30,738 bases of DNA from CAYXZQ01 sp964469935 (lineage in GTDB: Archaea; Nanobdellota; Nanobdellia; Woesearchaeales; DSVV01): contig CAYXZQ010000019.1 in NCBI GenBank assembly GCA_964469935.1, positions 1 through 30,738 of the forward strand. Direction: 5' to 3'. Below, piece after piece: positions 7,579 to 13,995 of this stretch; position 1 is the first letter of the stretch, and the number at the start of each line of letters is the position of its first letter. The position numbers were made by a program, and so were the translations under genes. The notes under the pieces were generated by a model. That model saw only the letters and a program-made list of their open reading frames with translations. It ran no database searches and was not told the origin of the DNA.

Positions 7579-8439
7579 TCATGCAAGAAACTCGCCCATC
7601 TCAAAGCATGAATGGAGCCTGTTCCTGAGCCCCTCTGACAGGTAATTGTTCGGATATCCGCTCAATAGCCTTTCAAGTATCATGGTCTGGGCTGTCCTGA
7701 ACTGCCTTTGGGCCTCAGTTGCCCGCCTGCTGATCAGTCCCATGTCAAGCCTGCCCCGGTAACCTGCCTTATTCATCTCTTTTACTATCAGGCGCGTATA
7801 ATCAGCACCTAGATGATATATGTCGGCGTGCAGCTCGATAGCATTGTCTTTTGCCTCGACAAGGTCATAACGAGTTTGGATCCTGACAGGCTTGATTGTC
7901 CCCTCTTCGACTGTTGGTGCGACAAGACTGTAGAGTCTGAGCATGTCTTCAATCCCGACCCTGAGGCAGCCTCCGGAGGACGGGGTCCCGATGGTGAAAT
8001 CATCTGTAGTAGAATGGATGACATATTTGTCGACCTCCTTGCCATGAAGCCAGAATTTCATCCCGAGACCCCTCATCTCGTCATACCTGACATGATGGTT
8101 GATCTGCCTGCCTTCTTTGTCGAATGTGTAGTTCCACTTTATGATGTCACCCTTTTTCTCTCCCAGATCTGGGACATCGTGATCATACCGGAATATAACC
8201 TCCTTTCTCTTGGAGTAAACTTTCCCTTCGGATATGGGAGTCCTGTCCCTGCCCATGCATCCTCTCCCAATACCCACTTTGAATTCGTGAACATTCTCTT
8301 TGTCCATGAGTGTCAGCCTGTAGGCGGGAAGGTTGACCTTTATGTGCTGGCTTGTTTTTGGATACGCCATCCTCGGCAGGACTGAATCCAGACCGAGCGC
8401 TGCAGATATCCACAAAAATTCACGTCTTGAAAACCGCAT
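7579..8439 (-). CDS. L,D-transpeptidase (YkuD)-like protein with twin-arginine signal
   Basis: A 286-aa protein. It begins MRFSRREFLWISAALGL, a twin-arginine (Tat-type) signal: SRREFL followed by a moderately hydrophobic stretch. About residues 32-195 look like a YkuD catalytic domain, with His142 in YVIHST and the nucleophile motif SSGGCLR at 154-160 (Cys158, Arg160), matching the H...SxGC[IVL]R signature of L,D-transpeptidases. In bacteria these cross-link or attach proteins to peptidoglycan; most archaea have no such polymer. The C-terminal 90 residues are helical and of unknown role. It has its own TATA box and no cell-wall genes nearby. It may modify another surface polymer or act on peptidoglycan of other cells, or be a transferred gene put to new use. 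The domain call is good; the substrate is unknown. Confidence 0.75.
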   Translation of the reverse strand: MRFSRREFLWISAALGLDSVLPRMAYPKTSQHIKVNLPAYRLTLMDKENVHEFKVGIGRGCMGRDRTPISEGKVYSKRKEVIFRYDHDVPDLGEKKGDIIKWNYTFDKEGRQINHHVRYDEMRGLGMKFWLHGKEVDKYVIHSTTDDFTIGTPSSGGCLRVGIEDMLRLYSLVAPTVEEGTIKPVRIQTRYDLVEAKDNAIELHADIYHLGADYTRLIVKEMNKAGYRGRLDMGLISRRATEAQRQFRTAQTMILERLLSGYPNNYLSEGLRNRLHSCFEMGEFLA

Positions 8440-8460
8440 TTTGGAAAAGGTTTTTGCTGG

Positions 8461-8468
8461 ATTTTAAA
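8461..8468 (-). promoter_or_regulatory. TATA box of the YkuD-like gene
   Basis: TTTAAAAT on the minus strand, centred about 26 nt before ATG 8439. Leaderless transcription is predicted, independent of the transporter gene upstream. Confidence 0.55.
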
Positions 8469-8475
8469 TCTTTTT

Positions 8476-9675
8476 CTAAATGAAGTAAAGTATGACAGGA
8501 AGCAGCAGGCAGCCCATCCCGTGCGTCCTCGTCACTTTTGTTATCGCCGGTATGATGCCTACTGCAGTGCTGATGAAGAGGATGAAGAGTCCGAGCCAGC
8601 CTGTCATGATACCTACCAGAAGCGTTATGAAGATGATTATGCCAGCGACAAGAATCCTGTAGTTGACCTCCGTGATGAGCTCTGAGAATATTCTACCTAT
8701 CTTAAGGACGAGAAATACAGATATGGAGCCTGCAACGAGGGTTGCGCAGAGGAATATTATCAGCATATTGACGTCGACAGCGCTTATGAGCTGCTGGACA
8801 GCGATTATCGAGCCGTTCCTTGCCTTGTCGAGCACGTAAAGCGTCGCCATGGACAGGATGAAATTTACAGTGTTTATCGACCCCATCAGCACCATGAACC
8901 CGTTGTCGCCGAGCTTCCTTGTAATCTGCATCGATATCACTGCTGCTGTGGCAGCACCGAGCCCGGGCATCACTGCTGTTATGAACCCCGAGAACTGGCC
9001 TGATATGAGTGCCTGGAGGGTGACCTTGGGCCTGAGCTTTACCCTCTGCACCTGCTTCTGATCAGGCAGGCTCTGGCTTTCATTGAGGGATATGAGCAGT
9101 GTCGAAATCCCGAACATTCCCGATAGCATGGGGAACAGGGGGTCGGAAAAATTAGGGATATTGAGGACAATGAGCCCGAGCGTGCCGGAGAGAAGGAAGA
9201 CAAACACGGCCCAGAGCTTCTTTTTGTCCCGAAGCATCATGAAGACAGCGGTCGCAATGAGCAGATAGCCGATATAATTCCTGATGATTGGATAGCCGTA
9301 TTTCACAATCAGCAGGAAAACCGGGAAAAGGACGATGGACAGCAGCACAGCCCCGAAGCTGCCTACGAGCGTGAGCTTGACAGCCATGAGCCCCTGACCC
9401 CTGAGGAGATACCTGTGCCCCGGGAGCACCCCGAGGGCGGTTGACGGCTCGGGCGCGCCGAGGAATATGGAGGGGATTGAGTCAAGGAACGTGTGGGTGA
9501 CAGACATGGAGATGATGAAGACAGCCAGGGAGACTGGATTCAGATACCTGAGGAGCGTGGCAGACGCAGAGAGTAGCAGGACAGACACCAGGTTGATATG
9601 GATGCCGGGGGTCAGGCCCGTGATTATGCCTGCGCATGCGCCGATGAATATGGCCAAGATGATCTCCCAGAACAT
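8476..9675 (-). CDS. TctA/DUF112-family transporter (archaeal type)
   Basis: A polytopic membrane protein of about 399 aa from ATG 9675, with around ten or more hydrophobic helices. The early motif ITGLTPGIHINLVSVLL and the later repeat SGFITAVMPGLGAATAAVI are the paired TGLxPGI / PGxGAA half-repeats of the TctA family, the large membrane subunit of tripartite tricarboxylate transporters. Archaeal members usually lack the TctB and TctC partners, and none is present here. The substrate is unknown. The frame stays open to an ATG at 9738, but I prefer 9675 because the family starts close to FWEIILAIF and a TATA-like AATATTAT lies about 30 nt before it. The longer start would add 21 polar residues. 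Confidence 0.8.
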   Translation of the reverse strand: MFWEIILAIFIGACAGIITGLTPGIHINLVSVLLLSASATLLRYLNPVSLAVFIISMSVTHTFLDSIPSIFLGAPEPSTALGVLPGHRYLLRGQGLMAVKLTLVGSFGAVLLSIVLFPVFLLIVKYGYPIIRNYIGYLLIATAVFMMLRDKKKLWAVFVFLLSGTLGLIVLNIPNFSDPLFPMLSGMFGISTLLISLNESQSLPDQKQVQRVKLRPKVTLQALISGQFSGFITAVMPGLGAATAAVISMQITRKLGDNGFMVLMGSINTVNFILSMATLYVLDKARNGSIIAVQQLISAVDVNMLIIFLCATLVAGSISVFLVLKIGRIFSELITEVNYRILVAGIIIFITLLVGIMTGWLGLFILFISTAVGIIPAITKVTRTHGMGCLLLPVILYFI

Positions 9676-9700
9676 CCTGCCAAGACCATTCTGGCGATTG

Positions 9701-9710
9701 ATAATATTGT
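9701..9710 (-). promoter_or_regulatory. Weak TATA-like element of the TctA-family gene
   Basis: ACAATATTAT on the minus strand, centred about 30 nt before ATG 9675. It is weaker than other boxes here but supports the shorter start. Confidence 0.35.
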
Positions 9711-9836
9711 CGTCTTCAAGTAAGGAAAATCCTGGCATGTTGCAAAATATCGTCCGATTATGCTGAAAAATCAGGATGAAGTTTCATCGCCTTTATTCAA
9801 TATTCCGATATAGACAGAAATCGTGATTAAGGAACC

Positions 9837-10223
9837 TTACCTTCGACCCCGGCCGCCATGCTTATAACCCCTTCTGCCGTGGTGATGATATCCCCTGGCG
9901 TCATGCCTGTGATTGGTTTTGTAAGGCCAGTTCCCCACCCTGTGGTTCCTGTTGAATCTATTGATATACCTGTCCTGCCCGGACGGGATGCCCAGTCTCC
10001 TGCTGCCCTGCGAAAAGTGGGGTACGTATTGAGACCCTAGATACCTGCTTGTGCTGAAATGATGATTATAGTCCCGCCAGCCGAATCCTAAGCAGCCTGT
10101 AAGCATCGTCAATGTCAGGGTGGAATATGCAAATCCCTTGACTACCCTCACGAGGCTGGAGCTGCCTTTGTCCGGCTTTGACTCAGTCGTTGCTGAATCT
10201 ATGCTCTCATTTGATACATTCAT
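9837..10223 (-). CDS. Putative lipoprotein with His/Gly/Arg-rich tail
   Basis: A 128-aa protein when started at ATG 10223, the start that fits a minus-strand TATA box centred 26 nt upstream; the open frame continues to 10346. After a polar N-terminus of about 25 residues comes a hydrophobic stretch ending in LTMLTGC, a lipobox-like sequence (Cys at about residue 44), an unusually long n-region for a lipoprotein. The C-terminal 60 residues are very basic and rich in His, Gly, Arg, Tyr and Asn, ending KHGGRGRR. Such tails can bind metals, anionic polymers or nucleic acids, but I recognise no family. The strong TATA box and amino-acid bias support a real gene. Function unknown. Confidence 0.5.
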   Translation of the reverse strand: MNVSNESIDSATTESKPDKGSSSLVRVVKGFAYSTLTLTMLTGCLGFGWRDYNHHFSTSRYLGSQYVPHFSQGSRRLGIPSGQDRYINRFNRNHRVGNWPYKTNHRHDARGYHHHGRRGYKHGGRGRR

Positions 10224-10244
10224 GAAGATGTTAATCATAACTTG

Positions 10245-10253
10245 TATATATTT
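10245..10253 (-). promoter_or_regulatory. TATA box of the His/Gly/Arg-rich protein gene
   Basis: AAATATATA on the minus strand, centred 26 nt before ATG 10223. It is only about 12 nt from the ATG at 10237, so it decides in favour of the shorter start. Confidence 0.5.
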
Positions 10254-10326
10254 TTTACTATTAATAAGTGACATTATATAGGCCATAAATGTTTTCAAGT
10301 CTGCAATCCCATCGCATACCAACAGG

Positions 10327-10334
10327 TTTAAATA
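10327..10334 (+). promoter_or_regulatory. TATA box of the marC-like gene
   Basis: TTTAAATA, followed about 35 nt later by GAGGTGAT (10366-10373) as ribosome-binding site. Transcription should start near 10355. Confidence 0.55.
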
Positions 10335-10381
10335 TAACATCCACAAAGGAGGCAGTGATTTGACAAGAGGTGATCTATTGT

Positions 10382-10969
10382 ATGCTGTATGAACTGCTCA
10401 AGCTCACGATACTTTTCTTTGTCATATTCAATCCTCCTGTCAGCCTTGCGATTTTCTCTGCAGCGACGAGCATGTTCGACGACAATGACAAGAAGAGGGT
10501 CAAGCATCTGTCGATTCTTGTCGCAACCCTGCTGTCAATCATATTCCTTGTGTTCGGGAACAGCATCCTGTCTGTCTTCAGCACCTCGATCGACGAGTTC
10601 AGGGTGGCTGGCGGCATAATCCTGGGAATACTCGGGCTCAAGATGGCCCTGGGCATCCCTGTTGCGAAATTCGACAGTAGCAGGGATAACAATGCCAGGG
10701 CCATAGCATCCATAATAGGCACACCTCTCCTGACTGGCCCTGCTGCCATTACTGCAATCATAATATCAGCCCAGGATTTCGGCATGGGGCTCACAGCAAT
10801 CGCTCTTGCCATAGTCCTTTCCATAACAGCTGTCCTGTTCCATTACTCAGACAAGGTCATGCATATCTTCAATGAGACTGCTGTCCAGGTTAGCACCACG
10901 ATTCTCGGTCTCGTCACATTGTCATGGGGCGTCGGATTCATCACTTACGGCCTTTCAGCTATTCTATAG
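10382..10969 (+). CDS. MarC family (UPF0056) integral membrane protein
   Basis: A 195-aa membrane protein from ATG 10382 with six predicted helices. It carries the MarC family hallmarks: FFVIFNPPVSLAIF near the N-terminus, FRVAGGIILGILGLKMALG in the middle, and IGTPLLTGPAAITAII after the central loop. MarC proteins were first linked to multiple antibiotic resistance, but that role was withdrawn, so the transported substrate is unknown. A GTG at 10370 would add four residues. I prefer the ATG because GAGGTG (10366-10371) lies about 10 nt before it and would overlap the GTG. Monocistronic, divergent from the His-rich protein gene, with a promoter in the shared 147-nt gap. Confidence 0.85.
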   Translation: MLYELLKLTILFFVIFNPPVSLAIFSAATSMFDDNDKKRVKHLSILVATLLSIIFLVFGNSILSVFSTSIDEFRVAGGIILGILGLKMALGIPVAKFDSSRDNNARAIASIIGTPLLTGPAAITAIIISAQDFGMGLTAIALAIVLSITAVLFHYSDKVMHIFNETAVQVSTTILGLVTLSWGVGFITYGLSAIL

Positions 10970-11001
10970 GCGGTCTGATCTGCATCCAACCGACAGAAAA
11001 A

Positions 11002-11009
11002 TTTAAGTA
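11002..11009 (+). promoter_or_regulatory. TATA box of the small winged-helix-like gene
   Basis: TTTAAGTA centred about 26 nt before ATG 11032; leaderless transcription is predicted. Confidence 0.5.
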
Positions 11010-11031
11010 TTCGGGATGATAATCGCATTGC

Positions 11032-11298
11032 ATGCCTGACTTCAACAGCTTCCGCAGCCCGTCGCTTGAATCCGTAAGGATAGTCGAGAACACGATAAGA
11101 AGATACAGCCAGGAATGCGGAAAGATCCAGCTCTGGGAAAAGCTGCCTGAGAAGATCGTTTTCCAGACATTCCAGTTCATTCTCGGATACCTGAAGGACT
11201 CAGGGAAGATACTGATTGATGAGGACGGCTGCATAATGTGGGTCTTCGATCCGGAAGGTATCAGGAATGTGCTCTCTAAGGACGTAGTGCTCATGTAG
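11032..11298 (+). CDS. Small winged-helix-like protein, function unknown
   Basis: An 88-aa protein with three predicted helices followed by a beta hairpin: LWEKLPEKIVFQTFQFILGYLKDSGKILIDEDGCIMWVF. This layout, with its LWExLPxK...YLxxSGKIxxDxDGxIxW pattern, is common in small archaeal proteins that look like winged-helix DNA-binding domains. No enzymatic residues are visible. The gene has its own TATA box and converges on the RelE-like gene at 11320, with only 21 nt between stop codons. Convergent orientation argues against a classical co-transcribed antitoxin/toxin pair, but a functional link is possible. Confidence 0.65.
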   Translation: MPDFNSFRSPSLESVRIVENTIRRYSQECGKIQLWEKLPEKIVFQTFQFILGYLKDSGKILIDEDGCIMWVFDPEGIRNVLSKDVVLM

Positions 11299-11319
11299 CA
11301 TGCGTCAGGTCTGCTGCCC

Positions 11320-11628
11320 TCATTTCGAAAGCCTGATGATGACTATGACCGTGCTGTATTCATTGGTCTTGATTGTATAGGTGATGCTGAATTTCTTCCC
11401 GGCCTCAAGCCTCCACATGTTTGAGATACGGTATCTCTTCGAGACCTCTGCCGGCCAGGATTTCTTCTGCACTCTTGCTCCTGATGTCGGGCTGAGCTTT
11501 AGCTTCCTGATCGACTCGGCTATCTCATTGTGCAGCAGCCTTTCGTCCTTACTGCCTGTGTCGAGGGCTTTGAATTCCTCTTCCAGGTACTTGCTGCAGA
11601 AAGCAACATATACCGGTCTTTCCTCCAT
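11320..11628 (-). CDS. RelE/ParE-fold toxin-like protein
   Basis: A 102-aa protein from ATG 11628. The first half is helical (FCSKYLEEEFKALD, LLHNEIAESIRKLK). The second half has the beta-sheet core of RelE-type proteins: KKSWPAEVSKRYRISNMWRLEAG followed by FSITYTI and VIVIIRLSK. In the family such proteins are mRNA interferases or related folds; here Lys, Arg and Tyr residues are present in the sheet region but the active site cannot be assigned with confidence. AGGTGT lies upstream of the ATG at 11628, and a TTG at 11634 is the alternative. No co-directional antitoxin gene adjoins it, so it is solitary, or partners the convergent winged-helix protein. Confidence 0.6.
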   Translation of the reverse strand: MEERPVYVAFCSKYLEEEFKALDTGSKDERLLHNEIAESIRKLKLSPTSGARVQKKSWPAEVSKRYRISNMWRLEAGKKFSITYTIKTNEYSTVIVIIRLSK

Positions 11629-11644
11629 CGGCAAACACCTTTAG

Positions 11645-11953
11645 ATACTGGTTTTGTCCTTGAATATTGCTGATTAGACCCATCTAGTCAGCATAATAAA
11701 CCCGATTATTGCTGCTGTTGATTTCAGCTGCGAAAAAACATGGATTCCAGGTTCTTTCTGTAATTATAAAAATCTATTGCAGAAATCTGGATAAATTCCT
11801 GAATTTCTGGATAAAATTTTACAAAACATGGCAAATGAGCACTAAAAAGGTTCAATCCTCTGTTTTTCACAGGAATACTGATGAAAAAATAGAAAAGTTT
11901 AAATAATAATATCAATAAAATGTATATTAATAGTATAAATTGGTATATCAAAC
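11645..11953. other. AT-rich intergenic region upstream of the archaellin-protease gene
   Basis: About 310 nt with no convincing gene. The open frames here are short, start poorly and have AT-driven composition. The right end carries two TATA-like sequences that would serve the next gene. Confidence 0.5.
11898..11932 (+). promoter_or_regulatory. Promoter region of the archaellin-protease gene
   Basis: Two TATA-like boxes: TTTAAATAAT at about 11899-11908 and TGTATATTAATA at 11921-11932. The second is centred 28 nt before ATG 11954, the leaderless distance seen elsewhere. No Shine-Dalgarno sequence precedes the ATG. Confidence 0.5.
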
Positions 11954-13477
11954 ATGTTGAATCCAAGGAAAGCGGAGATGGGTGTCGGCACTTTGATAGT
12001 GTTCATAGCCATGCTGCTTGTCGCTGCTGTAGCAGCCGGGGTGCTGATACAGACAGCCGGCTCCCTCCAGGAGAAGAGCCTCTCGACAGGACAGCAGGCA
12101 AGGAGCCAGATATCGACGCATGCGCGTGTGGTCGAGGTGAGCGCGCGGGACGGCAGGGACGGCGGGCTTGATGATTTCTTCACCATCTACCAGCTTTCAC
12201 CCGGGTCGGATCCGATCAAGCTGAAATCTATCCTGTTCACTGAATCGACACAGAACACGACCAATAATATGAAGGTCAAGCCGGGAAGCGTTTGCATCCA
12301 TGACGTGTTCAACGGTTTTTTCTCAGCTGGAAATGCTCCTGTCGATTCCAGAAGCACTGCTTTCGATGATCCAGTCTCGCCTGATTTCGGGTTTTCGTCC
12401 TCGCAGACATCCGAGATGATGATAGGCAAGGTGGCTATTGCGATTGTCTTTCCGGAAAGCGATGGTGCGGTCGAGCCGAATGTCAACAACTGGACCGCGG
12501 CAGAGAAACAATATGTCATCAATGTCACCAAGGCTGCCATGAACTGGTGGAGGAAGGTCGAGCCGAGGGCCGACATCCGTTTCGCGATCGAGACCTACAA
12601 TGTCCCTGTAAGCTATGACCCTATAATGAACAGCACTTCCTATGCGAATTCCAGCAGATGGATAAATGAATCCCTGGATGCGATGGGCGTAGCGCCCGGA
12701 TCAACGCCGTTTGTCCGTGCAAGGGCATTTGATGATGCCCTTCGCCAGAAATACAACGCAAACTGGGGATTCATAGTATTTGCCTGCGACTCAAGCCATT
12801 CCCCTTACGGCGGGTTCCCGGACGGATACGGCGGGATAGCCTATGTCAACGGACCCTATACCTTCATCTGCAGCGAATGCGGAAACACCGAGGCGATATA
12901 TGCCCATGAGTTCGGCCACATATTCGGAGCGAGGGATGAGTATGCATCCTCAGGCTGCCAGTGCAACACGACAGGAGGCTACCTGGAGATCGAGAGCCAG
13001 AACTGCGATGCGAACTGCCTGACAAACGTCACGAGCATCATGCGCAGCTCGGCCCAGCTGGACCAGGCATATGCGACGCATTCAGTGGATATGTTTGCAC
13101 GGGCCCAGATGGGCCTCGTCGACAGCGATGGGAACAATATACTGGACCCGGTCGACTTGCTGTACGGGGACTCCGGCAGTGTTGATGTGTCGCAGGCCAA
13201 TATCGACGGCCTATCGTCGACTGATTACGCCTATGAACCCTCTGACAGTGATGTAGTGGGCTTCTACACAACCCAGTATCTCCAGAGCGGCACGAACCAC
13301 GTCGACGGGAACATCGACAGGGGGGACGTAGTCAAGGTGTGCTATTCATCTGCCAGGGAGATCGGCCAGGATGAAGAAGTGTCTCTGAATTTCATCCCGA
13401 AGACAGGTACGCCCACGCATACTGAATTCGTCACCCCTGACGTCATAAGCCTTGAGAGGATGTATGTCTACCCATGA
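11954..13477 (+). CDS. Archaellin with an inserted metzincin-type zinc metalloprotease domain
   Basis: A 507-aa protein that reads as an archaellin split by a protease. Residues 1-7 (MLNPRKA) form a class III signal for the archaeal prepilin peptidase, with cleavage expected before EMGVG. Residues 10-52 (GTLIVFIAMLLVAAV... QTAGSLQEKS) are a near-textbook archaellin assembly helix, and LSPGSDPIKLKSILF at 81-95 is the usual first beta segment. The C-terminal stretch (about 435-507) is archaellin again: FYTTQYLQSG, RGDVVKV, NFIPKTGTP, EFVTPDVISLERMYVYP. Between lies about 300 residues with HEFGHIFGARD at 318-328, a metzincin HExxHxxGxxD site (ligands His318, His322, probably Asp328; base Glu319), and a Met-turn at SIMRS (Met363). 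Clustered cysteines may form disulfides. It should assemble into, or cap, an archaellum-like filament displaying proteolytic activity. Targets are unknown. The next gene overlaps by 4 nt. Confidence 0.85.
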   Translation: MLNPRKAEMGVGTLIVFIAMLLVAAVAAGVLIQTAGSLQEKSLSTGQQARSQISTHARVVEVSARDGRDGGLDDFFTIYQLSPGSDPIKLKSILFTESTQNTTNNMKVKPGSVCIHDVFNGFFSAGNAPVDSRSTAFDDPVSPDFGFSSSQTSEMMIGKVAIAIVFPESDGAVEPNVNNWTAAEKQYVINVTKAAMNWWRKVEPRADIRFAIETYNVPVSYDPIMNSTSYANSSRWINESLDAMGVAPGSTPFVRARAFDDALRQKYNANWGFIVFACDSSHSPYGGFPDGYGGIAYVNGPYTFICSECGNTEAIYAHEFGHIFGARDEYASSGCQCNTTGGYLEIESQNCDANCLTNVTSIMRSSAQLDQAYATHSVDMFARAQMGLVDSDGNNILDPVDLLYGDSGSVDVSQANIDGLSSTDYAYEPSDSDVVGFYTTQYLQSGTNHVDGNIDRGDVVKVCYSSAREIGQDEEVSLNFIPKTGTPTHTEFVTPDVISLERMYVYP

Positions 13478-13905
13478 GAAGAACAATATTGCTTATTGCG
13501 TTTTTGCTCATCCTGGGAGGATGCGCGAGGGAAGCTTCAGTCACTCCTAAGAACAACGGTTTCGTCTGTCCTGACGGCAGGATGGTCACGGACAAGGGCA
13601 TGTGCGATGTCCAGCAGGAGCCCGAGCCATCTGTCACGCCTGGCACAGAAGCCCAGAGGCCCTTGAAAGAGCTTGAGAAATCAGGCATCGCCGTCTCCAG
13701 CCCAGGGGATGCAGAGCAGGTGTTTTTGGATTACGTAAAACAGAATAACCTCAGCTACGAGTTCGTCTCTTCCGAATATCTCAGGACAGAGGGCGGCGTG
13801 GACTATTACAGGGTCAATTACAGGCATGACAGGATGGGTGGGGGCATAGGGTACCTGATAGTGACCAGCAGGGGCGGCATATACGATGAGCTGCCTGTGG
13901 TCTGA
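13474..13905 (+). CDS. Putative lipoprotein coupled to the archaellin-protease
   Basis: A 143-aa protein with a lipoprotein signal: MRRTILLIAFLLILGGC, lipobox LGGC with Cys17. A short Cys-containing segment follows (Cys32 and Cys44 in FVCPDG and GMCDV), then a Pro/Glu/Thr linker. The C-terminal alpha/beta domain (about 75-143) includes DAEQVFLDYVKQNNLSYEF and YRVNYRHDRMGGGIGYLIVTSRGGIYDEL, which has the helix-then-antiparallel-strands look of PepSY/protease-propeptide-like domains, though I cannot assign a family. The start codon overlaps the stop of the protease-archaellin (ATGA), so the two are co-translated. A role as anchor, chaperone or inhibitor of that protease is a reasonable guess and no more. 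Confidence 0.7.
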   Translation: MRRTILLIAFLLILGGCAREASVTPKNNGFVCPDGRMVTDKGMCDVQQEPEPSVTPGTEAQRPLKELEKSGIAVSSPGDAEQVFLDYVKQNNLSYEFVSSEYLRTEGGVDYYRVNYRHDRMGGGIGYLIVTSRGGIYDELPVV

Positions 13906-13942
13906 AGGATTCCTGATTTATAAGTAATGAAAAGCGAAATAT

Positions 13943-13990
13943 TTTTATATCAAATATGGCGGTCTTGTCATTTATCACACAGGAGGGGGT
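13943..13990 (+). promoter_or_regulatory. Promoter and strong Shine-Dalgarno site of the FN3 surface protein gene
   Basis: TTTTATAT at 13943-13950 and GGAGGGGGT at 13982-13990. The latter lies 5 nt before GTG 13996 and decides that start. The leader is about 25 nt. Confidence 0.6.
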
Positions 13991-13995
13991 AGGCT

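Noticed and set aside
11709..11906. A 65-codon plus-strand frame in the gap before the archaellin-protease gene.
   Set aside because: TTG start, no ribosome-binding site or fitting TATA box, AT-driven amino acids (Lys/Phe/Ile) and no recognisable motif.
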